Part shown: positions 8,225 to 15,752 of the stretch, in pieces
How positions within the stretch are numbered: the stretch's first letter is position 1
Layout: every line of letters starts with the position of its first letter
Assembly: GCA_022071945.1 (NCBI GenBank)
Contig: JAJVIN010000005.1
Coordinates: 1-64,000, forward strand
Source of the DNA: Thermoanaerobaculia bacterium
Lineage (GTDB): Bacteria; Acidobacteriota; Thermoanaerobaculia; UBA5066
Length of the DNA: 64,000 nucleotides
Reading direction: 5' to 3'
Notes under the pieces: generated by a model
Seen by the model: the letters and a program-made list of their open reading frames with translations, nothing else
What the model was told of the DNA's origin: nothing
Databases searched by the model: none
Program-made: the position numbers and the translations under genes

Positions 8225-10155
8225 GCGCCACACCGTCCCGGGCTCCGGTCATCCTCGTCGTCGACGACAACGAGATGAACCGCGAGGTGCTCGGGCGGCG
8301 CCTGGCGGCGAAGGGGTACGAGATCGTCACCGCCCAGGACGGGTTCGAGGCCCTCGACCGGCTGAAGGCACGCCGGTTCGACCTGATGATCCTGGACGTC
8401 ATGATGCCCGGCATGACGGGGTTCGAGGTCCTCAGCGAGGTGAGGAAGACCCTCCCCGTCTCCGAGTTCCCCGTCATCATGGCGACCGCCCGAGATGAGA
8501 GCTCGGACATCGTCGAGGCCCTCTCTCTCGGGGCCAACGACTACGTCACGAAGCCGCTGGACTTCGGCGTCCTTCTCGCCCGTCTGAAGACTCACCTCTC
8601 CCTCAAGAGAGCCCTGGCGGATCTCCAGGAGGCCCACGACAAGCTGAGGAATGCCCAGCGCAGGATCGCGATGCTCGAGGAGCGCTCTGGAGAGGCGCTC
8701 CGGGACATACCCGGCTGGCTCGAGGCCGCGGTTGCAAGCGTCGTGGACGCGCTCCACACGAACCGTGTCGGGGTCTTCGTCGTCGACGGCGGACACCTCG
8801 TGCCGCTGGTCGAGACCACGGTCGCCGAGCCTTCCCTCTCGATCCTCTGGCGGGCCGCGACGAGCCGCAAGCCCGAACCCGTGGACGAGGCGAACTCGGT
8901 CTTTCCGATCGTGGGGATGACGGGCGAGCTCATGGGCGGAATCGTGGTCGGCCTGTCGCTCGAGATCCTGGACGAAACGGAGAAGCGGCTCTGCGGCTCG
9001 ATCGCCCACCAGCTCGCCGGTGCCATCGAGCTCCGGCGGATGCGGGAAGCGCTCGACGCCGAGCGGACAAAGCGGGAGGCCTCCCGCCGGCAGCTGATCG
9101 AACGCGGCGTCGACCTCCTCGTTCTCTGCGGGAAGTGCGGCCGCTGTTTCGACCATCACCAGGCCTTCTGCCCCGACGACGGCGAGCGGCTCGACTCACG
9201 CTGGATCCTCCCCTACCGCATCCTCGGCCGCTACCGGCTCGTCAGGGTTCTGGGCGAGGGCGGGATGGCAACCGTGTTCGAGGCCAACGACGAAAAGCTC
9301 CTCAGGGACGTGGCAATCAAGATCCTCAAGCCCGAGTACTTCGGCGAGGAGGGGATTCGCCACAGATTCGAACAGGAGGCGCAAGCCCTCGGCCAGATCG
9401 ATCATCCGGGCGTCTTGCGTGTCTATGACACGGGAGCTCTGGAAGACGGCTTCATCTTCCTCGTCACCGAGATGCTGCGGGGGCAGGACCTCGAGATCCT
9501 GATCAGGAGCTACGGTCCGGCTCGTCCCGACCAGGCGGCACGGCTCCTTCGGCAGATCGGGTCGGCTCTCTCCGCCGCCCACCGCGCAAAGGTGCTCCAC
9601 CGAGACATCAAGCCCGGCAACATCTTTCTCGTCGCGGGCCCGGACGGCTTCATCGCCAAGGTGCTCGACTTCGGCCTCGCGAAATCGCTCAGGGCCGACG
9701 ACACGTTCACGAAGACGGGCCTCATCGTCGGAACGCCCGCCTACATGTCGCCGGAGCAGATCCAGGGCCGAAACCTCGACGCCAGAAGCGACGTCTACTC
9801 GCTCGCCGTCGTCATCTGGGAGGTTCTGACCGGCATCAGGCTCGTCAGGTCCGCCGAGCTCTTCGACATCTTCACGGAGATCGTCAGAGGCTCCTCGCCC
9901 CGGATCTCCTCCCAGATCCCCACCCTCGGAGACGCCGTCGACCGCCTCTTCGACTGGGCCCTTGCCCGTGACCCCAGCCTGCGGCCCACGGATCCCGAGG
10001 AGTGGACCGCTCCTCTTGCGGATGCGCTCGAGACCTGTCCCACGAGCGTTTCCGGCTGGCCGTGGGATGTCTCGAAGGACTCTCCGAACCGTGCCCTCGG
10101 GCTCGGCCCCATCACACTGACGGACACTCAGGTCCCGAAGAAGCCGGGGATCTGA
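8221..10155 (+). CDS. Receiver domain fused to a Ser/Thr protein kinase
   Basis: This 644-residue chimaera has four parts. Residues about 9-125 are a response-regulator receiver with phospho-acceptor D59 (LMILDVMMPG). About 125-165 is a helical, coiled-coil-like linker. About 165-275 is a GAF-like region. Near 303-321 is a Cys/His cluster, CGKCGRCFDHHQAFC, that looks like a small zinc ribbon. Residues about 340-600 are a Hanks-type kinase with the glycine loop GEGGMATVFE, K367 in VAIK, HRD at 460-462 (HRDIKPGNIFL), D483 of DFGLA, and GTPAYMSPEQ. All catalytic residues are present. There is no transmembrane segment, so it is cytoplasmic. It probably couples two-component input, perhaps phosphotransfer to D59, to Ser/Thr phosphorylation. 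Confidence 0.92.
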   Translation: MSATPSRAPVILVVDDNEMNREVLGRRLAAKGYEIVTAQDGFEALDRLKARRFDLMILDVMMPGMTGFEVLSEVRKTLPVSEFPVIMATARDESSDIVEALSLGANDYVTKPLDFGVLLARLKTHLSLKRALADLQEAHDKLRNAQRRIAMLEERSGEALRDIPGWLEAAVASVVDALHTNRVGVFVVDGGHLVPLVETTVAEPSLSILWRAATSRKPEPVDEANSVFPIVGMTGELMGGIVVGLSLEILDETEKRLCGSIAHQLAGAIELRRMREALDAERTKREASRRQLIERGVDLLVLCGKCGRCFDHHQAFCPDDGERLDSRWILPYRILGRYRLVRVLGEGGMATVFEANDEKLLRDVAIKILKPEYFGEEGIRHRFEQEAQALGQIDHPGVLRVYDTGALEDGFIFLVTEMLRGQDLEILIRSYGPARPDQAARLLRQIGSALSAAHRAKVLHRDIKPGNIFLVAGPDGFIAKVLDFGLAKSLRADDTFTKTGLIVGTPAYMSPEQIQGRNLDARSDVYSLAVVIWEVLTGIRLVRSAELFDIFTEIVRGSSPRISSQIPTLGDAVDRLFDWALARDPSLRPTDPEEWTAPLADALETCPTSVSGWPWDVSKDSPNRALGLGPITLTDTQVPKKPGI

Positions 10156-10240
10156 CCCTGAGACGCCCTCATCTCCCCCCCCTCTGGTAACCCGCACTCG
10201 CGGGAGAGGGTCGCGCCAGGCGCGGGGTGAGGGCCCGGCC
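10156..10240. repeat. REP-like GC-rich intergenic element
   Basis: Between the kinase gene and hemE lies a palindromic GC-rich stretch containing CCCGC-act-CGCGGG and GGGAGAGGG...GGGTGAGGG blocks. The wording resembles dispersed REP-type intergenic repeats of high-GC bacteria. Related GGGGGAGAGGGC wording occurs at about 24590-24620 in this window. It may also act as a weak transcription barrier. Copy number cannot be judged from one window. Confidence 0.35.
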
Positions 10241-10252
10241 GGTCGGCGATGC

Positions 10253-10258
10253 TAACCT
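10253..10258 (+). promoter_or_regulatory. Candidate -10 element of hemE (TAACCT)
   Basis: TAACCT ends 8 nt before the ATG at 10267, with no Shine-Dalgarno sequence between. The same arrangement recurs before several lone genes in the window. It argues that the hemE start is 10267 on a leaderless transcript, not the upstream ATG at 10249, whose codons overlap the element. Confidence 0.4.
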
Positions 10259-10266
10259 CTCACCGA

Positions 10267-11313
10267 ATGACGGAGGCCACGCCCCAACCCTCCTCCCGCC
10301 AGCGATTCACCGATGCCGCCTTCGGCCGCCCGGTCGACGTTCCTCCCGTCTGGCTGATGCGTCAGGCCGGCCGCTACCTTCCCGAGTACCGAGAAGTCCG
10401 AAAGAACATCAAGTTTCTCGATCTGTGCGCCGACGTCGGCCAGGCAACCGAGGTTTCGATGCAGCCCTTCCGGCGCTTCGGAATGGACGGCGTGATCCTG
10501 TTCTCGGACATCCTGATTCCGCTCCCCCCGATGGGCCTGGCGATCGAGCTCGACGAGCGGGGACCCCGGATCCTGTCCCCGGTGCGCTCGAAGGAAGACA
10601 TCGACCGTCTTTCGCCCTTCGATCCCGAGGAAAAGACCCCTTTCGTCCCCGCCATCCTCAGATCCCTCAAGCGGGAAGTGGACGGCAGGGCGGCCGTGAT
10701 CGGATTCTGCGGAGCCCCCTGGACCCTGGCCACCTACGCCATCGAGGGCGGGACCTCGAAGTCCTTCACCTCCGTCAAGACGATGATGTACAGGAACCCC
10801 GAGATCCTCGACGCGCTCCTTCTCAAGCTTGCCGACGCGTGCGGCCTCTACCTGGCCGCGCAGATCGCCGCCGGGGCGGATGCCGTCCAGGTCTTCGACT
10901 CGTGGGCCGGCGAGCTCTCGCGCGCCGATTACGACCGGTTCGCGCGTCCGGCGACCGAGAGACTGATGTCCCACCTGCCACGGCGCGGCGAAGTACCGGT
11001 CATCCACTTCGCCTCCGGCTCCCCGCACCTCATCGAATCGTTCGCGAAACTGCCTGCCGACGTCCTCTCGATCGACTGGAAGCTCCCCCTGGATGAAGCA
11101 CGGCGCCGCGCGCCCGGCAAGAGCTTGCAGGGAAACGTCGACCCCGGCGTGCTCTTCGGCCCCAGGGATGCGGTCACGGCCGCGGTCCATCGCGTCAGGC
11201 GCGAGGCGGGACCTGGCGGGCACATCGTGAACCTGGGCCACGGAATCCTGCCGCCGACTCCGGCCGAGAACGTCGGGGCCTTCGTCACCGCCGCCCATCA
11301 GCCCCTGGACTGA
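10267..11313 (+). CDS. hemE: Uroporphyrinogen decarboxylase
   Basis: HemE removes four carboxyl groups from uroporphyrinogen III to form coproporphyrinogen III. The protein has 348 residues from the ATG at 10267. It shows the signature PVWLMRQAGRYLPEYR, the second family motif GFCGAPWTLATYAIEGG, the active-site region FDSWAGELS, and LQGNVDPGVLFGP near the C-terminus. A start at 10249 would add six residues, but the TAACCT element favours 10267. It heads the rightward half of the heme locus and is followed 10 nt later by hemN. Confidence 0.96.
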   Translation: MTEATPQPSSRQRFTDAAFGRPVDVPPVWLMRQAGRYLPEYREVRKNIKFLDLCADVGQATEVSMQPFRRFGMDGVILFSDILIPLPPMGLAIELDERGPRILSPVRSKEDIDRLSPFDPEEKTPFVPAILRSLKREVDGRAAVIGFCGAPWTLATYAIEGGTSKSFTSVKTMMYRNPEILDALLLKLADACGLYLAAQIAAGADAVQVFDSWAGELSRADYDRFARPATERLMSHLPRRGEVPVIHFASGSPHLIESFAKLPADVLSIDWKLPLDEARRRAPGKSLQGNVDPGVLFGPRDAVTAAVHRVRREAGPGGHIVNLGHGILPPTPAENVGAFVTAAHQPLD

Positions 11314-11323
11314 AGGAAGGAAC

Positions 11324-12757
11324 ATGCCTCCGATCCCCATCCGGCTCCGGGGAGAGACCCTCCCCGTCACGACCGAGCTCCTGGACCGCTACAACGTCCA
11401 GGGTCCGCGCTACACCTCGTACCCGACCGCGCCGGAGTGGACCGACTCGTTCGGTCCCGGCGACTACCTCGCCGCCTGCGTACGCGCCAACGAGAAGAAG
11501 CGCCCCGTCTCGCTCTATCTCCATCTTCCGTTCTGCGAGGAGCAGTGCTGGTTCTGCGGTTGCTTCATGAAGGTCGTCCCGAAGCCCGACCGGCATGGCG
11601 AGTCGCGTGGTGAGATCGCCGGATACCTCTCCGACCTCCACAAGGAGATCGACCGCCTCGCGAAGGAGGTCGACCGGGACCGGCCGGTGATGCAGATCCA
11701 CTGGGGGGGAGGGACGCCGACCTATCTCACACCCGAGCAGGCGGACGAGCTCGCCGCTCACATTTTCGAGAGCTTCTCGCCGGCCCCGGGCGCCGAGGTC
11801 TCGGTCGAGACCGATCCCCGTGTCACGCGGCCCGAGCATCTCGAGGCCCTGAAGAAGCGCGGGTTCAACCGCGTCTCGATGGGAGTTCAGGATTTCGATC
11901 CCGAAGTCCAGGAGCTCGTCAACCGCGTTCAGCCCTTCGAAATGACCCGCGACCTCGTCCTGGCCGCGCGTTCCCTGGGCTACTCCTCCGTGAATCTGGA
12001 TCTCATCTACGGGCTTCCGGGTCAGAAGCTCGGGGGCTTCGCTTCGAGCGTCGAACAGGTGCTCACGCTGATGCCCGACCGGATCGCCATGTACTCCTAC
12101 GCCCACGTCCCGTGGCTGAAGAGACCACAGCGCGTTCTCGCGGCGCATCTGCCCGAGGGAACCGAGAAGTTCGCGATCTTCGTCTCGGGAATCGAGCGGT
12201 TCTCGGCCGCCGGTTACGTCTACATCGGGATGGACCACTTCGCCCTGCCGCACGACGAGATCGTCATCGCCCAGAACGACCGGACCCTGTACCGGAACTT
12301 CCAGGGATACACGACACACGCCGGCTGTGACCTCTACGGCCTCGGAATCTCCGCCATCTCGCAGGTCGACGACACCTACGCCCAGAACACGAAGGAGTAC
12401 CCGGCCTACAGCGAGACGGCGGCGGCTGGGCGCCCCTCGACCATCCGGGGCCACCGGCTGAGCGAGGAAGACCACCTGAGGCGAGACGTCATCACGCGCC
12501 TTCTGTGCCACTGCGTCATCAAGAAGGACGAGATCGAGAAGGACTACAACCTCGCCTCCTTCGACTCGAAGTTCAAAAGCGAGCTCGCCAGGCTCGAACC
12601 CCTCATCGCCGATGGCCTCGTCGCGGCGGACACGCGAAACGAAATCCGCGTCACCGCCCTTGGGCGGATCTTCATCCGCAACGTGGCCATGGTCTTCGAC
12701 GAGTACCTGGCCAAGCGGCCACCCGAGGCGCCGAAGATCTTCTCGCGGACGCTCTAA
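11324..12757 (+). CDS. hemN: Oxygen-independent coproporphyrinogen-III oxidase
   Basis: HemN is a radical-SAM enzyme that oxidatively decarboxylates coproporphyrinogen III to protoporphyrinogen IX without oxygen. The 477-residue protein is full HemN length. It begins with the family hallmark YNVQGPRYTSYPTAPEW and has the cluster-binding pattern C71-x3-C75-x2-C78-x-C80 in FCEEQCWFCGC. The last cysteine distinguishes true HemN from HemW/HutW-type proteins. It also has HWGGGTPTYL and the substrate-side motif YIGMDHFALP. A good AAGGAAGG ribosome site precedes the ATG. The only HemN/HemF in the window is this anaerobic type. Confidence 0.96.
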   Translation: MPPIPIRLRGETLPVTTELLDRYNVQGPRYTSYPTAPEWTDSFGPGDYLAACVRANEKKRPVSLYLHLPFCEEQCWFCGCFMKVVPKPDRHGESRGEIAGYLSDLHKEIDRLAKEVDRDRPVMQIHWGGGTPTYLTPEQADELAAHIFESFSPAPGAEVSVETDPRVTRPEHLEALKKRGFNRVSMGVQDFDPEVQELVNRVQPFEMTRDLVLAARSLGYSSVNLDLIYGLPGQKLGGFASSVEQVLTLMPDRIAMYSYAHVPWLKRPQRVLAAHLPEGTEKFAIFVSGIERFSAAGYVYIGMDHFALPHDEIVIAQNDRTLYRNFQGYTTHAGCDLYGLGISAISQVDDTYAQNTKEYPAYSETAAAGRPSTIRGHRLSEEDHLRRDVITRLLCHCVIKKDEIEKDYNLASFDSKFKSELARLEPLIADGLVAADTRNEIRVTALGRIFIRNVAMVFDEYLAKRPPEAPKIFSRTL

Positions 12758-12765
12758 GAGAATCG

Positions 12766-13761
12766 ATGAACGAAAAAACCGGCGTCCTGCTCGTCCAGCT
12801 CGGCGGTCCACAGAAGCGCGAGGACCTTCGGCCCTTCCTCTACGAGCTCTTCTCGGACCCCGAAATCATCAGCATCCCCTTCGCCCCGCTCCGCAAGGCG
12901 ATCGCCTGGTTCATCTCGACCACCCGGGAGAGCAAGTCGGCCGAGACGTACGAGAAGATCGGATGGTCGCCCATCCGCTGCTGGAGCGAGAAGCAGGCCC
13001 TCCTCCTCGAGGCGGAGTTGAAGAAGTCGTGGCCGGGCCCGGAACCGATGGTCCGGATCGGAATGACCTGCTCGAAGCCGTTCGTGGAAGAGCCGCTCGA
13101 GGAGTTCAAGAAGGCAGGAGTCACCACCCTTTTCGTCCTGCCCTTGTACCCGCAGTACTCCGTGACGACGACGCGAAGCTCCCACGCCCGCGTCGATCTC
13201 GCCCTGAAGAGACTGAAGTGGTCGCCCTCGAGGATCAACGCCCCGGACGCGTGGTATTCCGAGCCCGATTTCATCGAGGCCCACGCGGATCTGATCCAGA
13301 GGGCGAAAAAGACCCTCCCCGACCCCGACCCGGCCAAGACCGTTCTCCTCTACTCGGCCCATTCCTTGCCTCTTTCGACGATCGAGAAGAAGAAGGACCC
13401 CTACCCCAAACAGATCGAGGCAACGGTTGAGGCCATCAACAACCGTCTCGAAAACCGCCATACCTGGCGCCTCGGCTATCAGTCGAAGGTCGGGCCCATG
13501 CCGTGGCTGGAACCGTCCACCTCGAAGGTCATCCAGGAGCTCGCCGCGGAGGGAGCCCGGCAGGTGATCGCCATCCCCGTCGCCTTCGTCTCGGATCACG
13601 TCGAGACCCTCTACGAGATCCGGATGCTCTTCGGGGACGAGGCGAAGAAGCTGGGCATCACGCACTACGTCGCCGCCGACGGTCTCAACGACCACCCGGC
13701 CTTCATCAGGGCCCTCGCCGCCATCACGAGGTCGTCCCTCGGAGTGGGCACGGCCCGATAG
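12766..13761 (+). CDS. hemH: Ferrochelatase
   Basis: HemH inserts Fe(II) into protoporphyrin IX, or into coproporphyrin III in the alternative route. The 331-residue protein starts MNEKTGVLLVQLGGP. It has the catalytic-histidine segment LLYSAHSLPLSTIEKK and the conserved YQSKVGPMPWLEPST block. The frame is open further upstream inside hemN, but homology sets the start at 12766, 8 nt after the hemN stop. The C-terminus has no obvious [2Fe-2S] cysteine set. Confidence 0.95.
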   Translation: MNEKTGVLLVQLGGPQKREDLRPFLYELFSDPEIISIPFAPLRKAIAWFISTTRESKSAETYEKIGWSPIRCWSEKQALLLEAELKKSWPGPEPMVRIGMTCSKPFVEEPLEEFKKAGVTTLFVLPLYPQYSVTTTRSSHARVDLALKRLKWSPSRINAPDAWYSEPDFIEAHADLIQRAKKTLPDPDPAKTVLLYSAHSLPLSTIEKKKDPYPKQIEATVEAINNRLENRHTWRLGYQSKVGPMPWLEPSTSKVIQELAAEGARQVIAIPVAFVSDHVETLYEIRMLFGDEAKKLGITHYVAADGLNDHPAFIRALAAITRSSLGVGTAR

Positions 13762-13772
13762 GGATCGCCACC

Positions 13773-15134
13773 ATGAAACGCATCGTCATTCTCGGAGCCG
13801 GCATCGCGGGGCTCACGGCCGCGTACAGGAGAAAGAGCTCGGGCCAGACGGTCATTCTCGAGGCCGCGCCGAACATCGGCGGATCCATCCGGACCCTGCG
13901 GGAGGACGGCTACACGATCGAGCTCGGACCGAACACGCTGCGGACGAACGCCGTCGCCGACAGGCTCCTGACTGAGCTCGGACTCGACTCGGAATCCGTT
14001 GTCGCCTACTGGATGGCACCCCGCTACATCGTTCGCGGCGGCCGCGCCCGCTCGATCATTCCGGGTCCCAAGGGCCTTGTCACCAACGCCATCACGTTCC
14101 CGGCAAAACTGAGAGTTCTCTGGGAACCATTCGTGTCGAAGCGTCCCGGCACCCTCGAGGACGAGTCGGTCCACGACTTCTTCCAGCGCCGTTTCGGCCC
14201 CGCCCTGGCGCGCTATGCCGCCGGACCGATCGTCTCGGGCGTCTACGCGGACGATCCGAAGACGCTCTCGACCCGCAGCGCTTTTCCGGCACTGTGGGAC
14301 GCCGAAGCCCGCGGGGGAAGCGTCATCATCGGGTTCTTCAAGGCACCCAAGCAGAACCCCAAGCCGCCCAGGACGCGGACCGTGAACTTCCGCCGGGGTC
14401 TCATCCAGCTCGCAGAGACTCTCAGGGAGAAGATCGAGGAGAGGGGCGTTCGCGTCCTGACGCGCCGAACCGTCAGCGCGATCGAGGGACCCTTCGCGAC
14501 AGGGGCCCGCTGGCGGGTCCGCACCGACGACGGCGGGACCTTCGAGGCCGAGACGATCTTGAGCACGATCGACTCGCCCACGATTTCCCGGCTCCTGGGC
14601 GACCGGCTCCCGAAATCGGGGCCGGCACTGGCTGCGATGCAATCCTCCGCGCTTTCGGTCGTCGTGACGGCCTTCTCGGGAACGCCCCTCGAACACGCCC
14701 CCAACGGCTTCGGAGCCCTCATTCCGAGGGGCGAGGGCTTCAAGTCGCTCGGAATCCTCTATCCGTCGTCGCTCTTTTCCGGCCGCGGCCCCGAGGGCTC
14801 CGTCTTGACGACCGCGTTCCTGGGCGGATCGGTCGAACCCGCGCTTGCCTCCGCTCCCGAGGCCGAGCTGCTGACGATCGCCGAGGAGGAGTCCCGGAGG
14901 CTCCACCCCGGCCTCGGCAAGAAGGAACGGTCGTGGCTCTATCGCTGGCCAACGGCGATCCCCCGGATCCCTCTCCACCACCACGTCACCAAGCAACTTC
15001 TCGAGGAGGATCTGGCGGAGTTGAATCGCCAGACGGGCGATCCGGCGGCCATCGTCCTGACGGGCCCCTATCGCGACGGCGTGGCGCTCGGGGAGCGGAT
15101 CCGGCGCGGGGAGGAGATCGGCGAAGCCCTATGA
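13773..15134 (+). CDS. hemG: Protoporphyrinogen oxidase (HemG/HemY type, FAD)
   Basis: This 453-residue FAD flavoprotein oxidises protoporphyrinogen IX (or coproporphyrinogen III) by six electrons. The N-terminal dinucleotide site is IVILGAGIAGLTAAY followed by the acidic strand end TVILEAAPNIGGSIRT. The middle region contains YAAGPIVSGVYADDPKTLS, the family signature, and the C-terminus has VLTGPYRDGVALGERI. It is the oxygen-using HemY-type enzyme, not the flavodoxin-like HemG of enterobacteria. Together with oxygen-independent HemN this gives a mixed strategy. Its stop overlaps the start of the macro-domain gene (ATGA). Confidence 0.92.
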   Translation: MKRIVILGAGIAGLTAAYRRKSSGQTVILEAAPNIGGSIRTLREDGYTIELGPNTLRTNAVADRLLTELGLDSESVVAYWMAPRYIVRGGRARSIIPGPKGLVTNAITFPAKLRVLWEPFVSKRPGTLEDESVHDFFQRRFGPALARYAAGPIVSGVYADDPKTLSTRSAFPALWDAEARGGSVIIGFFKAPKQNPKPPRTRTVNFRRGLIQLAETLREKIEERGVRVLTRRTVSAIEGPFATGARWRVRTDDGGTFEAETILSTIDSPTISRLLGDRLPKSGPALAAMQSSALSVVVTAFSGTPLEHAPNGFGALIPRGEGFKSLGILYPSSLFSGRGPEGSVLTTAFLGGSVEPALASAPEAELLTIAEEESRRLHPGLGKKERSWLYRWPTAIPRIPLHHHVTKQLLEEDLAELNRQTGDPAAIVLTGPYRDGVALGERIRRGEEIGEAL

Positions 15135-15703
15135 ACATCGAAGGCGACCGCCTCGAGACGTTTCTCGCGGGCCGCGTGACCGTCGTTCACGGAGATCTCA
15201 CGCGGCAATCAGTGGACGCCATCGTCAATGCCGCGAACTCGAGCCTCCTGGGGGGCGGGGGCGTGGACGGCGCCATCCACCACGCTGGCGGCCCCGAGAT
15301 CCTGGCCGCGTGCCGGGAAATCCGGAGGACCCAGTACCCGCAGGGCCTCCCGACGGGCGAGGCCGTGATCACGACGGGCGGCCAGCTTCCCGCGCGCTTC
15401 GTGATCCACACTGTCGGGCCCGTGAAGGGGGCCCACGGAGAGGAAGACCCCGTGTACCTCGCCTCCTGCTACCGAAGGTCGCTCGAGGTCGCCCGGGAGA
15501 ACGGTCTCCGCTCCATCGCCTTCCCCGCCATTTCGACGGGAATCTTCGGCTATCCCCGCGAGGAAGCCGCTGTCGTCGCCTCGCGAACGATCGCGGAGTT
15601 CCTCGCTTCTGACGGCACCATCACCGAAGTCCGGCTCGTCTTCTTCTCACGCAGCGACGCGGAAGCGTTCCTGCAAAACCAGGTCTTTCCGGCCCAGGGC
15701 TGA
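15131..15703 (+). CDS. Macro domain protein (ADP-ribose/O-acetyl-ADP-ribose hydrolase type)
   Basis: This 190-residue protein is a single macro domain of the MacroD/YmdB type. It has GDLTRQSVDAIVNAANSSL with the catalytic Asn-Ala-Ala-Asn, the glycine-rich GGGGVDGAIHHAGG loop, the FVIHTVGP strand and the FPAISTGIFGYP phosphate loop. Family members hydrolyse mono-ADP-ribosyl groups or O-acetyl-ADP-ribose. Its ATG overlaps the hemG stop, so it is co-translated with the heme genes although no link to heme is established. A much longer frame is open upstream inside hemG; the start chosen fits the family. Confidence 0.93.
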   Translation: MNIEGDRLETFLAGRVTVVHGDLTRQSVDAIVNAANSSLLGGGGVDGAIHHAGGPEILAACREIRRTQYPQGLPTGEAVITTGGQLPARFVIHTVGPVKGAHGEEDPVYLASCYRRSLEVARENGLRSIAFPAISTGIFGYPREEAAVVASRTIAEFLASDGTITEVRLVFFSRSDAEAFLQNQVFPAQG

Positions 15704-15752
15704 GGAGTCAGGGGCGCGACGGGGGGACCAGAGTCCGCCGATCCGGAGGGCT

